Shown: positions 25,786 through 33,216, counted from the first letter of the stretch. The stretch is DNA of 64,000 nt from a virus (IMGVR_UViG_3300033997_000035:64001-128000); one strand, 5' to 3'. Made by a program: numbers and translations. The notes: generated by a model not told the origin, from the sequence alone.

Positions 25786-26205
25786 TTACTCAAATTCTAC
25801 ACTTCCACACACTGTAGCCGTTCCCTCCTCCACCTCTGTCAGCCCCATATCACGCTGCACATAATCTGCTGATTCACAATATGATTCGAACTTAGTGTGG
25901 CTAGCTTCTAGCACAATAATCTTACTAGGCACATTACCTTGTTTCAACGTCAAATGTGCCACAACATGACCCACTTGTGCAGCGAGTTTACCTTCTGACA
26001 TACGTAAAGTCTTGTCGTAGTGGAGTTTGAATACTGGAACTACTTGATGTTCGTGCAGACCATGTTCTTGGTCTAATCTAGCTAGTTCCTCCAACCAATT
26101 CTTACTAACATATTTAACTCCCATGTGCAAGTCTGCTTCGTGTTGGCCAGAAATAGTATTCACCTCATCAATCTGCTTCTGAACCCAATTATCTGGATGT
26201 GTCAT
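25786..26205 (-). CDS. PTH2-like peptidyl-tRNA hydrolase family protein
   Basis: 139 residues from ATG at 26205 (GGAGGAGAAATAAT). The second half matches the PTH2 core: DKTLRMSEGKLAAQVGHVVAH, then IIVLEASHTKFE and GLTEVEEGTATVCG. PTH2 enzymes release peptides or aminoacyl-like adducts from tRNA. The first 50 residues are phage-specific. It may rescue stalled tRNAs, in keeping with other tRNA-related genes in this phage. Confidence 0.8.
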   Translation of the reverse strand: MTHPDNWVQKQIDEVNTISGQHEADLHMGVKYVSKNWLEELARLDQEHGLHEHQVVPVFKLHYDKTLRMSEGKLAAQVGHVVAHLTLKQGNVPSKIIVLEASHTKFESYCESADYVQRDMGLTEVEEGTATVCGSVEFE

Positions 26206-26206
26206 A

Positions 26207-26419
26207 TTATTTCTCCTCCAAATGTTGCACATATACCCAACCATTTTCATCCCGTTTACTTATCACTGTCCCTTGCAACTCTAGGCAACGTTTTGTCACC
26301 TTGAATCCTTGCATTGATAATAAGTAATTAATCTCGCGCCCCATCCATCTCGGATCGAAGTCCTCTTGCGACATAATGTTATCTATGTCTGATAATGTTA
26401 TATATCCAATGTTTGGCAT
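26207..26419 (-). CDS. Hypothetical protein
   Basis: 70 residues; ATG at 26419 follows GGGAGGATTT. Contains a helix rich in methionine and aspartate at the N-terminus (LSDIDNIMSQEDFDPRWMG). It overlaps the upstream gene. Function unknown. Confidence 0.6.
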   Translation of the reverse strand: MPNIGYITLSDIDNIMSQEDFDPRWMGREINYLLSMQGFKVTKRCLELQGTVISKRDENGWVYVQHLEEK

Positions 26420-26634
26420 AAATCCTCCCATGTGATCTTGTGGTTAAATGAATCGCCGTTCCCTGAAGCATGTAATCCATACAGTTTGTTAGTTTTTATG
26501 TCCACAACCTCAGAATACGTCCCATCAAAATATACTACCTCAAACCCCTCTGGTAAATGATAATCCAAGTATTCATTCATTTTAAATGTGTTATCTGGGT
26601 GGTAATGCTCTGTAGACCAGTAATAGTTATCCAT
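26398..26634 (-). CDS. Hypothetical protein
   Basis: 78 residues behind TAGGAGGAGTC; aromatic-rich N-terminus (MDNYYWSTEHYHPDN). No motif recognised. Follows the macro domain gene by 8 bases. Confidence 0.6.
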   Translation of the reverse strand: MDNYYWSTEHYHPDNTFKMNEYLDYHLPEGFEVVYFDGTYSEVVDIKTNKLYGLHASGNGDSFNHKITWEDLCQTLDI

Positions 26635-26642
26635 GACTCCTC

Positions 26643-27089
26643 CTACTTATCTAAATACACAATCACGTTGTCTGGTAGACATTGCAGTAATGGCAGCACA
26701 TCATCCACACTCTGCCCGCCGTTGCTAATTGCAGGAAATGGTAAATGGAATGTATATTCTGGTCGAGCACTTGCAATCTTGGCAAGTCTGAATACACTAT
26801 ATTCCACTAACTCAAGAGGACTAGGGTCTTGCCAACTATATTTTGTCTGGAATGCCCCAATCCATTGGTAATCGTGCTTGACAAATTTAACACCAAACTT
26901 ATCCATGTCGTCAATAACATCCCCAAACAGTTTATCAATTCCTAGGTATGTATCTCGGACAGTTTTAGCGCAACCTCTGCCCATAACAAGTTTACCGCTA
27001 CCATTCACCACAGAATTGGCCGTGAACATGTAAATATTATTCCCAACAAGTCCACGTGGGTATGTCAATCGCTTGTTTACTAAAATCAC
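26643..27089 (-). CDS. Macro-domain-like ADP-ribose-binding protein
   Basis: 148 residues, GTG start behind AAGGAGG. Pattern typical of phage macro domains: NSVVNGSGKLVMGRGCAKTV, LFGDVIDDM, GAFQTKYSWQDPSPLELVEYS and LPFPAISNGGQSVDDV. Macro domains bind or hydrolyse ADP-ribose or its adducts. With two NADAR-like genes at 36489 and 36923 it suggests handling of ADP-ribose modifications or NAD products during infection. Catalysis is not proven. Confidence 0.8.
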   Translation of the reverse strand: MILVNKRLTYPRGLVGNNIYMFTANSVVNGSGKLVMGRGCAKTVRDTYLGIDKLFGDVIDDMDKFGVKFVKHDYQWIGAFQTKYSWQDPSPLELVEYSVFRLAKIASARPEYTFHLPFPAISNGGQSVDDVLPLLQCLPDNVIVYLDK

Positions 27090-27192
27090 TATACCTCCTT
27101 AAATGAAACTACACTTTCACAATATGGATAAAAGTGAAGTTTTAGCTTGCCTATTTAAACATTCACGGCAATAACCACCGTATTTCCCGTAT

Positions 27193-27221
27193 ACTATAAA
27201 CTCACACAATCGCTATGTCAA
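27193..27221 (-). promoter_or_regulatory. Sigma70-like promoter for the macro-domain unit
   Basis: Minus strand TTGACA (27221-27216), 17 bases, TATAGT (27198-27193). It implies a 5' leader of about 95 bases before the GTG at 27089. Confidence 0.8.
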
Positions 27222-27237
27222 CATTAAATTTAAGGTA

Positions 27238-27275
27238 AAATAAAACCCGCACTCACACATGACGGTGAGGCGGGT
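27238..27275 (-). terminator. Rho-independent terminator after the TerS candidate
   Basis: Minus strand ACCCGCCTCACC...GTGAGTGCGGGT stem followed by TTTATTTT. Between it and the TerS stop (27276-27466) no minus-strand gene is seen; on the plus strand there are two strong ribosome-site-like sequences (see findings). Confidence 0.8.
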
Positions 27276-27466
27276 GAAGGAGGGAAGGTTGCCATGAGAC
27301 AACAATATTGGACAATTGAATTGCTCTACTTCTAGGAGGGAGGGAATTAACTCGGCCAGACAACACAAGGAGGAGGAATGTTAATCCCGCCAGCTTTATT
27401 CCCTATACATGAATTATATCAGCTACATAACATTATAGTCAATGAGAATGATTGTTATTTAGATGA

Positions 27467-27817
27467 TTATCCCACTTTTGAAGGTGGTGGCACTAAGCTG
27501 ATCAGGGGTGAATGCCCTTTCTCTGCTGTGACAGCAGCCAATACACCTTGTGCCTCAGCTTCCTCTTTTAGTTCAGCAGCAAGGTCTTCGGCTTCAGCAG
27601 CTTTTAACTTGTGATAGAGGTCAATAGTTTGTGCTGCCGCACGGAGGACACTGTTGTCTGCTGCATTATCGTCGTTTAAAATATCCTCCATTCTCTTCAA
27701 TGATAGTTCCACAAGTTTAGGGACTCTCACCTTCATTGTGTTAGATACCCCTTTCCAACTTCTCTCAGCCACTTGGTCTGTCGTAGGACGACCACCCTTA
27801 CTCTTTTCTTCATTCAT
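27467..27817 (-). CDS. terS: Putative terminase small subunit
   Basis: 116 residues. KSKGGRPTTDQVAERSWK, a helical middle (LVELSLKRMEDILNDD), NSVLRAAAQTIDLYHKLKA and an alanine/glutamate coiled coil fit small terminase DNA-binding/oligomerisation domains. It is the nearest upstream candidate to TerL, though 3.7 kb and a terminator lie between. Start chosen at 27817 behind TAGGTG; 27823 is possible. Confidence 0.5.
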   Translation of the reverse strand: MNEEKSKGGRPTTDQVAERSWKGVSNTMKVRVPKLVELSLKRMEDILNDDNAADNSVLRAAAQTIDLYHKLKAAEAEDLAAELKEEAEAQGVLAAVTAEKGHSPLISLVPPPSKVG

Positions 27818-27995
27818 ATTCATCACCTAATAATTCTTTGTTATATTCATCTAAGTTAATTTTAATAATTTCTTCACCTGTTAACGGGATTTCAAATGTT
27901 TCAAACCCACGACAGCTATCACACATATCATCTTCACGGTTGTAGGTGAGTTTGGTGTATCGAGGAGTGAAGAAATTTCCACATTGGCATTGCAT
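27810..27995 (-). CDS. Small zinc-ribbon protein
   Basis: 61 residues behind AAGGATATG. MQCQCGNFF at the N-terminus and DMCDSCRGF form a CxC/CxxC zinc ribbon. It is first gene after the promoter at 28084-28112 and overlaps the TerS candidate. Confidence 0.65.
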   Translation of the reverse strand: MQCQCGNFFTPRYTKLTYNREDDMCDSCRGFETFEIPLTGEEIIKINLDEYNKELLGDEYE

Positions 27996-28083
27996 AGGTC
28001 ATATCCTTATAGGACAATATTCCCATATTCGTTTGTTTGTCGGGAACAATATCCAAGTTTGTTGGTTAATGTTATATGCAATT

Positions 28084-28112
28084 ATGATACCATGTAGAAG
28101 AATAGTGGTCAA
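28084..28112 (-). promoter_or_regulatory. Sigma70-like promoter for the TerS unit
   Basis: Minus strand TTGACC (28112-28107), 17 bases, TATCAT (28089-28084). It lies directly after the terminator of the large RNA. Confidence 0.75.
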
Positions 28113-28123
28113 ATTTCAGGTAT

Positions 28124-28146
28124 GAAAAACCCCTCGTGTGAGGGGC
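28124..28146 (-). terminator. Rho-independent terminator ending the large RNA
   Basis: Minus strand CCCCTC (28135-28130 arm) ACAC GAGGGG with TTTTTCAT downstream. The T run is only on the minus strand, fixing the direction. Confidence 0.88.
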
Positions 28147-29040
28147 ACTTGTGCTCGCTAATAGGTATCAATACTGTTTCCAGCGGAAGAAGCCTACGCT
28201 ATTATTGCAGTATGCTCTTTATGCATGTGCATAATCATGCCCTCTAAACCGTTTTATACTAGGCTGAAGTTGTCCTAGTGTTTCGAGGCGTCCCTCTAGG
28301 CTATCACAGTGCCTTACTTCTGGCCTCTAAAGAGGTCTGCGGGATTTCTCCCAAGCCCTTGCTAATTTATACACCTAGCGGAAAAGTGTTTTGCGTTCTT
28401 TTCGGGAATACCTCAACTAAATATGTTGAGTGATCCGAACGTGCTCACCTACGTTTCCGTACCGATAAAGTGCTTTACGCTAAGACTACCTTAAGCTATC
28501 GGCAAGCATACAGTAGAATGGCACAACAGACCCCAGAATTAAAACCACTTCCAGCATTGCGCTTGGCCTTATCACAGGCGGGGACTCCAACCAATTTTCA
28601 TTGAGACGGGTCAGGAGTATCGTCATGAGTTTAAACACATCTGAGGTGTTGTGGTAGTGTATGACATTTCAGACCTGATTGTCTTGGTGTGATTGACACT
28701 ACCAACCTCATGAGTTTTACATCTTCTGAGGATGACGTGTCGATACAATCAACATATTCTTTTAATATATTTAAATTTAGTATTAAAATAAACATATCAG
28801 AATAAGTAACCACCTTAACGTAGTGGTTGTGCATAGTCGTAAACTAACAGGACGATAACTGGTTTCTCTTTTTATAAGGTGTTCACCGTAGGGGTTATAC
28901 CCATCAATCACCTCTTGCACACGCATCTCAACGTGCCGACCTTTTTACAAGTTACTGACTCTTGTTACCAATGGCAGGACTGCTCCACTACTCCAAATTA
29001 CTGATACCATAGTGATAAGAAGGCTAAGTTCTTTCTTGTA
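28124..29040 (-). ncRNA. Large structured noncoding RNA candidate (GOLLD/ROOL-like in size and setting)
   Basis: About 900 nt without a credible gene. On the minus strand I can pair many helices: GGTAGTGT with ACACTACC inside GAGGT/ACCTC (28640-28720), CTCAAC/GTTGAG (28412-28431), CCTC/GAGG (28323-28334), and three hairpins capped by GAAA: TACG-GAAA-CGTA (28450-28461), GGGA-GAAA-TCCC (28341-28352), CTG-GAAA-CAG (28174-28183). It ends at a terminator and shares a promoter with tRNA-Gly. The 5' boundary is uncertain (may reach 29040 or be processed). Large ornate RNAs near phage tRNAs are known (GOLLD, ROOL); homology to them was not tested. The predicted AT-rich 67-codon ORF inside (28631-28834) is likely chance. 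Confidence 0.7.
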
Positions 29041-29059
29041 TATGTAAAACCTGAACACT

Positions 29060-29254
29060 CTATTTTGGTAAATCTTTTATGCCTAAGATTTTACGGGCGT
29101 TTGTTTCATCACCAACATTTAAATTGAACGCAGCCATTGACAATTTAGTCATCATCACACTCACTGTTTCAGCACAATTGTAGTTGGAACAGTTTAATCG
29201 TTGCAGTGCCTTAGATAACTCATCAATTACTGGCAACAAATCTTCATTTTTCAT
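29060..29254 (-). CDS. Hypothetical small helical protein inside the RNA unit
   Basis: 64 residues behind AAGGAAATTAT. Helical (LLPVIDELSKALQRLNCSN, then MMTKLSMAAFNL). It is the only convincing ORF between the tRNA and the large RNA, so it may be co-transcribed and could bind that RNA. Function unknown. Confidence 0.65.
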   Translation of the reverse strand: MKNEDLLPVIDELSKALQRLNCSNYNCAETVSVMMTKLSMAAFNLNVGDETNARKILGIKDLPK

Positions 29255-29341
29255 ATAATTTCCTTACCCTGCACATGAGGGATTAAGTAGTTTAAGGTAA
29301 TAACATGTTTACAGACGCTTCATCTTCCTACAAGAGACTGA

Positions 29342-29366
29342 TGCTTAAACGGCCTGCACGTTTAAG
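29342..29366 (-). other. Perfect stem-loop
   Basis: Minus strand CTTAAACG-TGCAGGC-CGTTTAAG, 8 perfect base pairs, no T run, so not a terminator. It lies between the tRNA-like hairpin and the 64-residue ORF; processing or folding element possible. Confidence 0.5.
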
Positions 29367-29450
29367 TAGGTAATGTGTTGGCTGCTAGTTGGTGTAGTTG
29401 CCAATCACTACACGTCCAAAGGTGCCTAAGCAATCTAAGAAACTAACTTT

Positions 29451-29536
29451 ACACATTATGGAAGTGTCTATGCAGTCTCGAATTGCTTGCTGGCTGAGCT
29501 ACCATCTACATGCCAGTAAACACTTTCATAATGTGT
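29451..29536 (-). ncRNA. tRNA-like structure with long closing helix
   Basis: Ends ACACATTATG (29451-29460) and CATAATGTGT (29527-29536) are perfect inverses, and pairing continues inward through GAAGTGT/ACACTTT with one G.U: about 17 pairs. Inside, the minus strand reads GGTAGCTCAG (D-arm-like) and TTCGAGACTGCA (T-arm-like) but has no proper anticodon arm. It could be a decayed tRNA or a folded domain of the downstream large RNA. Confidence 0.5.
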
Positions 29537-29614
29537 CCCATACTATCGCAGTGGGTGCGGGTAACGTTTACGTGGAACCGATTCGGCACAGTCTCCAAGC
29601 TGGCTTAGGAGATT

Positions 29615-29690
29615 TGGAGCAACATATCAGTTTCGAACTGATGACCTTCTGGTTGGAAGCCAGACGCTCTACCTACTGAGCTAATGTTGC
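29615..29690 (-). tRNA. tRNA-Gly, anticodon TCC
   Basis: 76 nt cloverleaf: acceptor GCAACAT/ATGTTGC, D-arm GCTCAGTAGGTAGAGC, anticodon stem TCTGG/CCAGA with loop CTTCCAA, T-arm ATCAG-TTCGAAA-CTGAT, discriminator T and encoded CCA. It reads GGA/GGG-type glycine codons. It is the only clear tRNA in the window and is first in its transcript. Confidence 0.95.
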
Positions 29691-29728
29691 GTATACCTTA
29701 AGCTACAGTGCCTTGTTTACATACACAT

Positions 29729-29757
29729 ATGATACCAGCCGCAGGTAATTGTGTCAA
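29729..29757 (-). promoter_or_regulatory. Promoter of the tRNA / large RNA unit
   Basis: Minus strand TTGACA (29757-29752), 17 bases, TATCAT (29734-29729), about 40 bases upstream of tRNA-Gly. Confidence 0.78.
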
Positions 29758-29760
29758 CTA

Positions 29761-29991
29761 CTAATCTTGAATAAGCTCATTACCAACTGGTTTCATTTTA
29801 TCCCACAATTCAAAATCTTCTGGAATAGGCGCATCCTCATCACACTGAGATAATAGTTCTTCCAATGTGTAGGTTGACTTCCTAGGGTTAGATAAAACCT
29901 CATTAAGTTGCTCCCGTGCTTCATTCGATAATTTAATCGTATTAGCTTCTAGCGCACTTTGCAATAGTTGCTCAAATAAGTCTGGTTCCAT
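29761..29991 (-). CDS. MazE-type antitoxin tail-like protein
   Basis: 76 residues behind GAGGAGGAAAT. The C-terminal third (YTLEELLSQCDED, DFELWDKMKPVGNEL) matches the toxin-wrapping tail of MazE/PemI/ChpS antitoxins. The N-terminal AbrB-like DNA-binding hairpin of those proteins is absent; instead there is a helical segment. No MazF toxin gene is adjacent. Inferred role: neutralise a host MazF-type RNase during infection. Confidence 0.65.
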   Translation of the reverse strand: MEPDLFEQLLQSALEANTIKLSNEAREQLNEVLSNPRKSTYTLEELLSQCDEDAPIPEDFELWDKMKPVGNELIQD

Positions 29992-30045
29992 ATTTCCTCC
30001 TCACACGCTCAAGCGTATAATATTCATTCTACACGGTGTGGTGTG

Positions 30046-30162
30046 TTAATCGTAGCTACTGCTAGACGAGCTACTGCTTCCACTATCACCATAAGAATCG
30101 CTTGGTGATGAACTAGAATAACTATCATCATAATAGCCCCTAGAACGCACTGTATCGCACTA
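30046..30162 (-). other. In-frame continuation of the 30160-30642 gene past an amber codon
   Basis: Directly after GAT GAT ACT TAG the same frame stays open for 37 more codons up to TAA at 30046, encoding a serine/aspartate/tyrosine tail (YYDDSYSSSSPSDSYGD, then a run of serines, YD). Such tails are common at the end of small phage membrane proteins. It suggests a recent nonsense mutation or stop readthrough. Confidence 0.5.
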
Positions 30163-30642
30163 AGTATCATCTCTGCTACCATCGTATTGGCTACGTGATA
30201 AAGTTGAATCTGATGCTTCCTGTTGCGTTGTAGATGTATTGTCACAGCTAGTCACATCCTCACCATTATATCGAATACAACTCTCTTCAAATGGTGTGCT
30301 GAACATAAGATAATATGGAACCCAAATGTTTGTCGGACTATGCCACACGTCCACATCACGAATACTTGAGCCATTATAACGGTATTTAGTGTAGTTGGCA
30401 ACATGTGTTCTACCAGAGGATTTAATCATAATTACACTATTAATCAGGTCAGATGAAGCATCTCTCTGAACACGAACATCCTCAAAATCCTTTAGTAATA
30501 GAGACTCACGTTCGCGTCTGATGTCCTCCTTAGATTTCAATGTAGCATCAACCTTCGAAACTCTTATGATGTATGCAAAAACACACATTCCTAGAATGCC
30601 GATAACTATACTTGCTATTGATACTATTAATGTTATCTCCAT
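30160..30642 (-). CDS. Membrane-anchored protein, possibly truncated by an amber codon
   Basis: 160 residues behind AAGGAGATAAATA. One N-terminal transmembrane helix (ITLIVSIASIVIGILGMCVF), a charged coiled region, a soluble domain with WHSPTNIWVPYY, and a threonine/serine-rich end. The open frame continues after its TAG. Function unknown. Confidence 0.65.
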   Translation of the reverse strand: MEITLIVSIASIVIGILGMCVFAYIIRVSKVDATLKSKEDIRRERESLLLKDFEDVRVQRDASSDLINSVIMIKSSGRTHVANYTKYRYNGSSIRDVDVWHSPTNIWVPYYLMFSTPFEESCIRYNGEDVTSCDNTSTTQQEASDSTLSRSQYDGSRDDT

Positions 30643-31184
30643 TATTTATCTCCTTTCCAAACTAAATCGCCTTTTGCGATAGCCTCTAGTAAGCCACGAA
30701 ATTCGCTACTACGATACAGACTATCAACCCACACGTTCTCATCGGGATTGCCACCCTTACCAATAACAAAGTTTTCGGCAGCTTCCCGTGTCAAAAAGAA
30801 GTTGATTGTCTTCCATTGTTTATTCCCATGATAAACTTCCCAACCATTGTGGGGTTGTAATTGCTGCATGGTATATTCTACATCGCTAAGAGATGAATGA
30901 TCTTCTATAAAACACTTCTTTGTTGGATAATCTGATAAACCAAAAGTATACTCCCATTCCGATTCGTCATAAGAATCTACAAACTCTTGGACAGTGTTAT
31001 AACCATCACCTTCCCAATCACAATAACCTAACGTATGTTCTTGTGCATAGTCCTCCTGAAAACCCCATATAGTTTCTTCTACACGGGCAAGGAATATTGG
31101 TGCATATGTTCCATCATTACCCACACAGTTAATGTGATGGTCGATTAAGTTATTCTTTAGTTTCTCAAACCCTTGTTTGTCCAT
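30642..31184 (-). CDS. Hypothetical protein
   Basis: 180 residues; ATG at 31184 after GGGGTGG is preferred over GTG at 31193. Acidic and aromatic (WEGDGYNTVQEFVDSYDES). C-terminal LYRSSEFRGLLEAIAKGDLVW recalls small phage proteins of unknown role. Overlaps its neighbour by one base. Confidence 0.65.
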   Translation of the reverse strand: MDKQGFEKLKNNLIDHHINCVGNDGTYAPIFLARVEETIWGFQEDYAQEHTLGYCDWEGDGYNTVQEFVDSYDESEWEYTFGLSDYPTKKCFIEDHSSLSDVEYTMQQLQPHNGWEVYHGNKQWKTINFFLTREAAENFVIGKGGNPDENVWVDSLYRSSEFRGLLEAIAKGDLVWKGDK

Positions 31185-31378
31185 TATTGCCACCCCGCAC
31201 TCTGCGCCATAAGATCGTCCAACCCTTGTTGTAGTTCTTCAATTTTCATTGCCATAGCCAATACAAGGTTATCCCCAACTAAATCATCCTTCCGCCAAGG
31301 TTCTCCGTGACGTAATACTTCCTGCATACCTGTATTCTCGTCGAAGACGTAAGTGTATTTACCTAATTCAATTTTCAT
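31184..31378 (-). CDS. Hypothetical protein
   Basis: 64 residues, start overlaps the previous stop (ATGA). Helical C-terminal half. Function unknown. Confidence 0.55.
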   Translation of the reverse strand: MKIELGKYTYVFDENTGMQEVLRHGEPWRKDDLVGDNLVLAMAMKIEELQQGLDDLMAQSAGWQ

Positions 31379-31602
31379 AATCTACCCTCCTCCATAACCT
31401 TAGCTGTAAGCTCCCATTGTTTATTTATGTCATCCTTCATTAATGGCAGGACAACAGTTCTATAATACTCCCAATAAGCCACCTGAGCGAGAGCCTTACG
31501 TTTCTCAAACTCATACACTTCACGGTCTACTTCGGAGCAGTCAAGTAATGAGAGAACTCCCCATACAAGTATCCCGATTACACCGAAGATTAACCAGATC
31601 AT
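31375..31602 (-). CDS. Small membrane-anchored protein
   Basis: 75 residues; N-terminal helix MIWLIFGVIGILVWGVLSLL, then a charged helical cytoplasmic part. Overlaps both neighbours by four bases. Confidence 0.6.
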   Translation of the reverse strand: MIWLIFGVIGILVWGVLSLLDCSEVDREVYEFEKRKALAQVAYWEYYRTVVLPLMKDDINKQWELTAKVMEEGRL

Positions 31603-31976
31603 AAATCAAGCCCTTCACATCCTACAATCTTGGCAATCTCTGAAAGTAGTTCCATGCAATCTTCATACTCTTTCCCTTCTGGGTATGCAGAAAGTAAGAT
31701 AGATTTATTTTCCAGCAACTCACGTAACTGTTTCAGTTTATCTTCTGATTCGGATAATAACTCCACAATCTCATATACATCTTGGTCATCGAAATACAGA
31801 CTCTTATACTTGTCAAGTTTATCAACAAATTCTTTAAGTAAAGGATCACGTTTAAGATACCCTTGAGTATATGAAAATGCTGCCTTGGCATGATTGATCT
31901 TGCGCCACGAATTCTTACCACTTTTTGTTGACCACTGTTCTTTTGTAACCTTGTTACGAATTATAAATGTGCTCAT
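31599..31976 (-). CDS. Hypothetical helical protein
   Basis: 125 residues; ATG at 31976 follows GGAGGAATA. Coiled-coil centre (ELLSESEDKLKQLRELLENK). No family recognised. Confidence 0.6.
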   Translation of the reverse strand: MSTFIIRNKVTKEQWSTKSGKNSWRKINHAKAAFSYTQGYLKRDPLLKEFVDKLDKYKSLYFDDQDVYEIVELLSESEDKLKQLRELLENKSILLSAYPEGKEYEDCMELLSEIAKIVGCEGLDL

Positions 31977-32365
31977 TATTCCTCCAATTGACACATAACA
32001 TTAAACATCTTTTTCTTACTTTCCAACTCATCTAGTTTTCTCAACCACTCACGTCTTTCGTGAAGATACTGTTTTAGGTGAGCCAGTGCATCTTCGTAGG
32101 TGGAGAACACTAGCCTACCGCTATCATAATCGCAACCGTGCTCCCAGTAAGATCTATAGTGAACAAGCCCGTTTCCTCCCAATAATTTAGGTAATCCTAG
32201 GTATCCCTCACATACAGTTTGATGTATCTCAAACTCATACTCTGCAACTTGGACAATACGGAACTGTCTTGGTAAGTCCCCACTGGCTGAGTATTTGAAC
32301 ACCTTCCCAATAGGGGTGGTGTCTAGCACACTAGGGTATACTATGAATTCACTCATTTCTGACAT
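31976..32365 (-). CDS. Hypothetical protein
   Basis: 129 residues behind GGAGGAATT; beta-rich start and a helical charged end (YLHERREWLRKLDELESKKK). Overlaps the next gene by one base. Confidence 0.6.
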   Translation of the reverse strand: MSEMSEFIVYPSVLDTTPIGKVFKYSASGDLPRQFRIVQVAEYEFEIHQTVCEGYLGLPKLLGGNGLVHYRSYWEHGCDYDSGRLVFSTYEDALAHLKQYLHERREWLRKLDELESKKKMFNVMCQLEE

Positions 32366-32553
32366 AATTCCTCCATGTCATAATCTACTTTAGCCATTTT
32401 AATACATTGTTTAATAGTTGAGTGTGAAGTTCTATCCCTCACAACCTTGCCATCTTGCACAAAAGAATACTCGTATCGGAAATAGTCAGTTCCATTGTCA
32501 TAGACTTTAATGCAAGTGTCATTATATTTTATAACCTTAATTAGTTTAAGCAT
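32353..32553 (-). CDS. Hypothetical protein
   Basis: 66 residues; ATG at 32553 follows AAAGGAACC. Basic N-terminus (LKLIKVIKYNDTCIKVYD). Function unknown. Confidence 0.55.
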   Translation of the reverse strand: MLKLIKVIKYNDTCIKVYDNGTDYFRYEYSFVQDGKVVRDRTSHSTIKQCIKMAKVDYDMEELCQK

Positions 32554-32815
32554 TACAAGGTTCCTTTGGTTTAGCAACACCCATCATTACGTCGTAACTC
32601 TTAGTCCCTTTGTGTAAACTGAAGCTGATTTCACAGGTTGCTAGTTTACATTGAAAATTAACAATCTCACCTAAGTCAGAATAGAATACACTCTCTGCCT
32701 TGGAAATGTCAATATGGTTTAACTCAGGAATTGTAATTGGATCACATACTGAGTAACCTCTATCTTCTTTTGTAGACCAAAATAGGGATACATTATCTGG
32801 GCTATATTCGTTCAT
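32546..32815 (-). CDS. Hypothetical protein
   Basis: 89 residues behind GGAGGAAATA. No motif recognised; four cysteines spread through the sequence. Confidence 0.58.
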   Translation of the reverse strand: MNEYSPDNVSLFWSTKEDRGYSVCDPITIPELNHIDISKAESVFYSDLGEIVNFQCKLATCEISFSLHKGTKSYDVMMGVAKPKEPCNA

Positions 32816-32825
32816 TATTTCCTCC

Positions 32826-33041
32826 TCAGCAAACTCTTACCCAATCAACACCCAACCCTCCATCTAAGGAAGGTTCCTTTATACTATCACTCAACTCCAA
32901 CACCAGATATTGCAACTTCTCAATATCACCATACATACAATCATATTGTTCGATCGATAGGTTATCTGAGTAACGGTTTAATGTCAACTTTAATTGTGCT
33001 AATTTATCTGAGATTGTGGCAATCTGTGTTTTGATGGTCAT
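32826..33041 (-). CDS. Hypothetical helical protein
   Basis: 71 residues behind GGAGAAATAAC. Long helices with hydrophobic heptads (IATISDKLAQLKLTLNRY). Function unknown. Confidence 0.57.
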   Translation of the reverse strand: MTIKTQIATISDKLAQLKLTLNRYSDNLSIEQYDCMYGDIEKLQYLVLELSDSIKEPSLDGGLGVDWVRVC

Positions 33042-33042
33042 G

Positions 33043-33216
33043 TTATTTCTCCTCCAGATATTTCAGGTGTTTATATAAAGCACATTTGAAGTGACTATCC
33101 TGCACCCTAGAGACGTAGATCATTAGAGTTTCTACACAACTTTCTGGGGTGAAATTACAGCCATCTTCTTCATATTCAGCGAGTAATGTATCCATATTTT
33201 TGTCAAAATCTTTCAT
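33043..33216 (-). CDS. Hypothetical protein
   Basis: 57 residues; ATG at 33216 follows GGAGGCTACATT, so the longer frame to 33273 is rejected. Acidic N-terminal half. Function unknown. Confidence 0.55.
   Translation of the reverse strand: MKDFDKNMDTLLAEYEEDGCNFTPESCVETLMIYVSRVQDSHFKCALYKHLKYLEEK

Noticed and set aside
28631-28834. 67-codon minus-strand ORF inside the large RNA
   Set aside because: No good ribosome site, odd composition, and it overlaps the GGTAGTGT/ACACTACC helix; likely chance.
29540-29614. Second tRNA between tRNA-Gly and the tRNA-like hairpin
   Set aside because: No cloverleaf can be drawn on either strand; T-arm and acceptor are missing.
29398-29679. 93-codon plus-strand ORF across the tRNA region
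   Set aside because: It is antisense to tRNA-Gly and the tRNA-like hairpin and lacks a ribosome site.
30024-30245. 73-codon minus-strand ORF overlapping the end of the 30160-30642 gene
   Set aside because: It is a frame-shifted reading of the serine-rich tail; the in-frame continuation after TAG explains the coding signal better.
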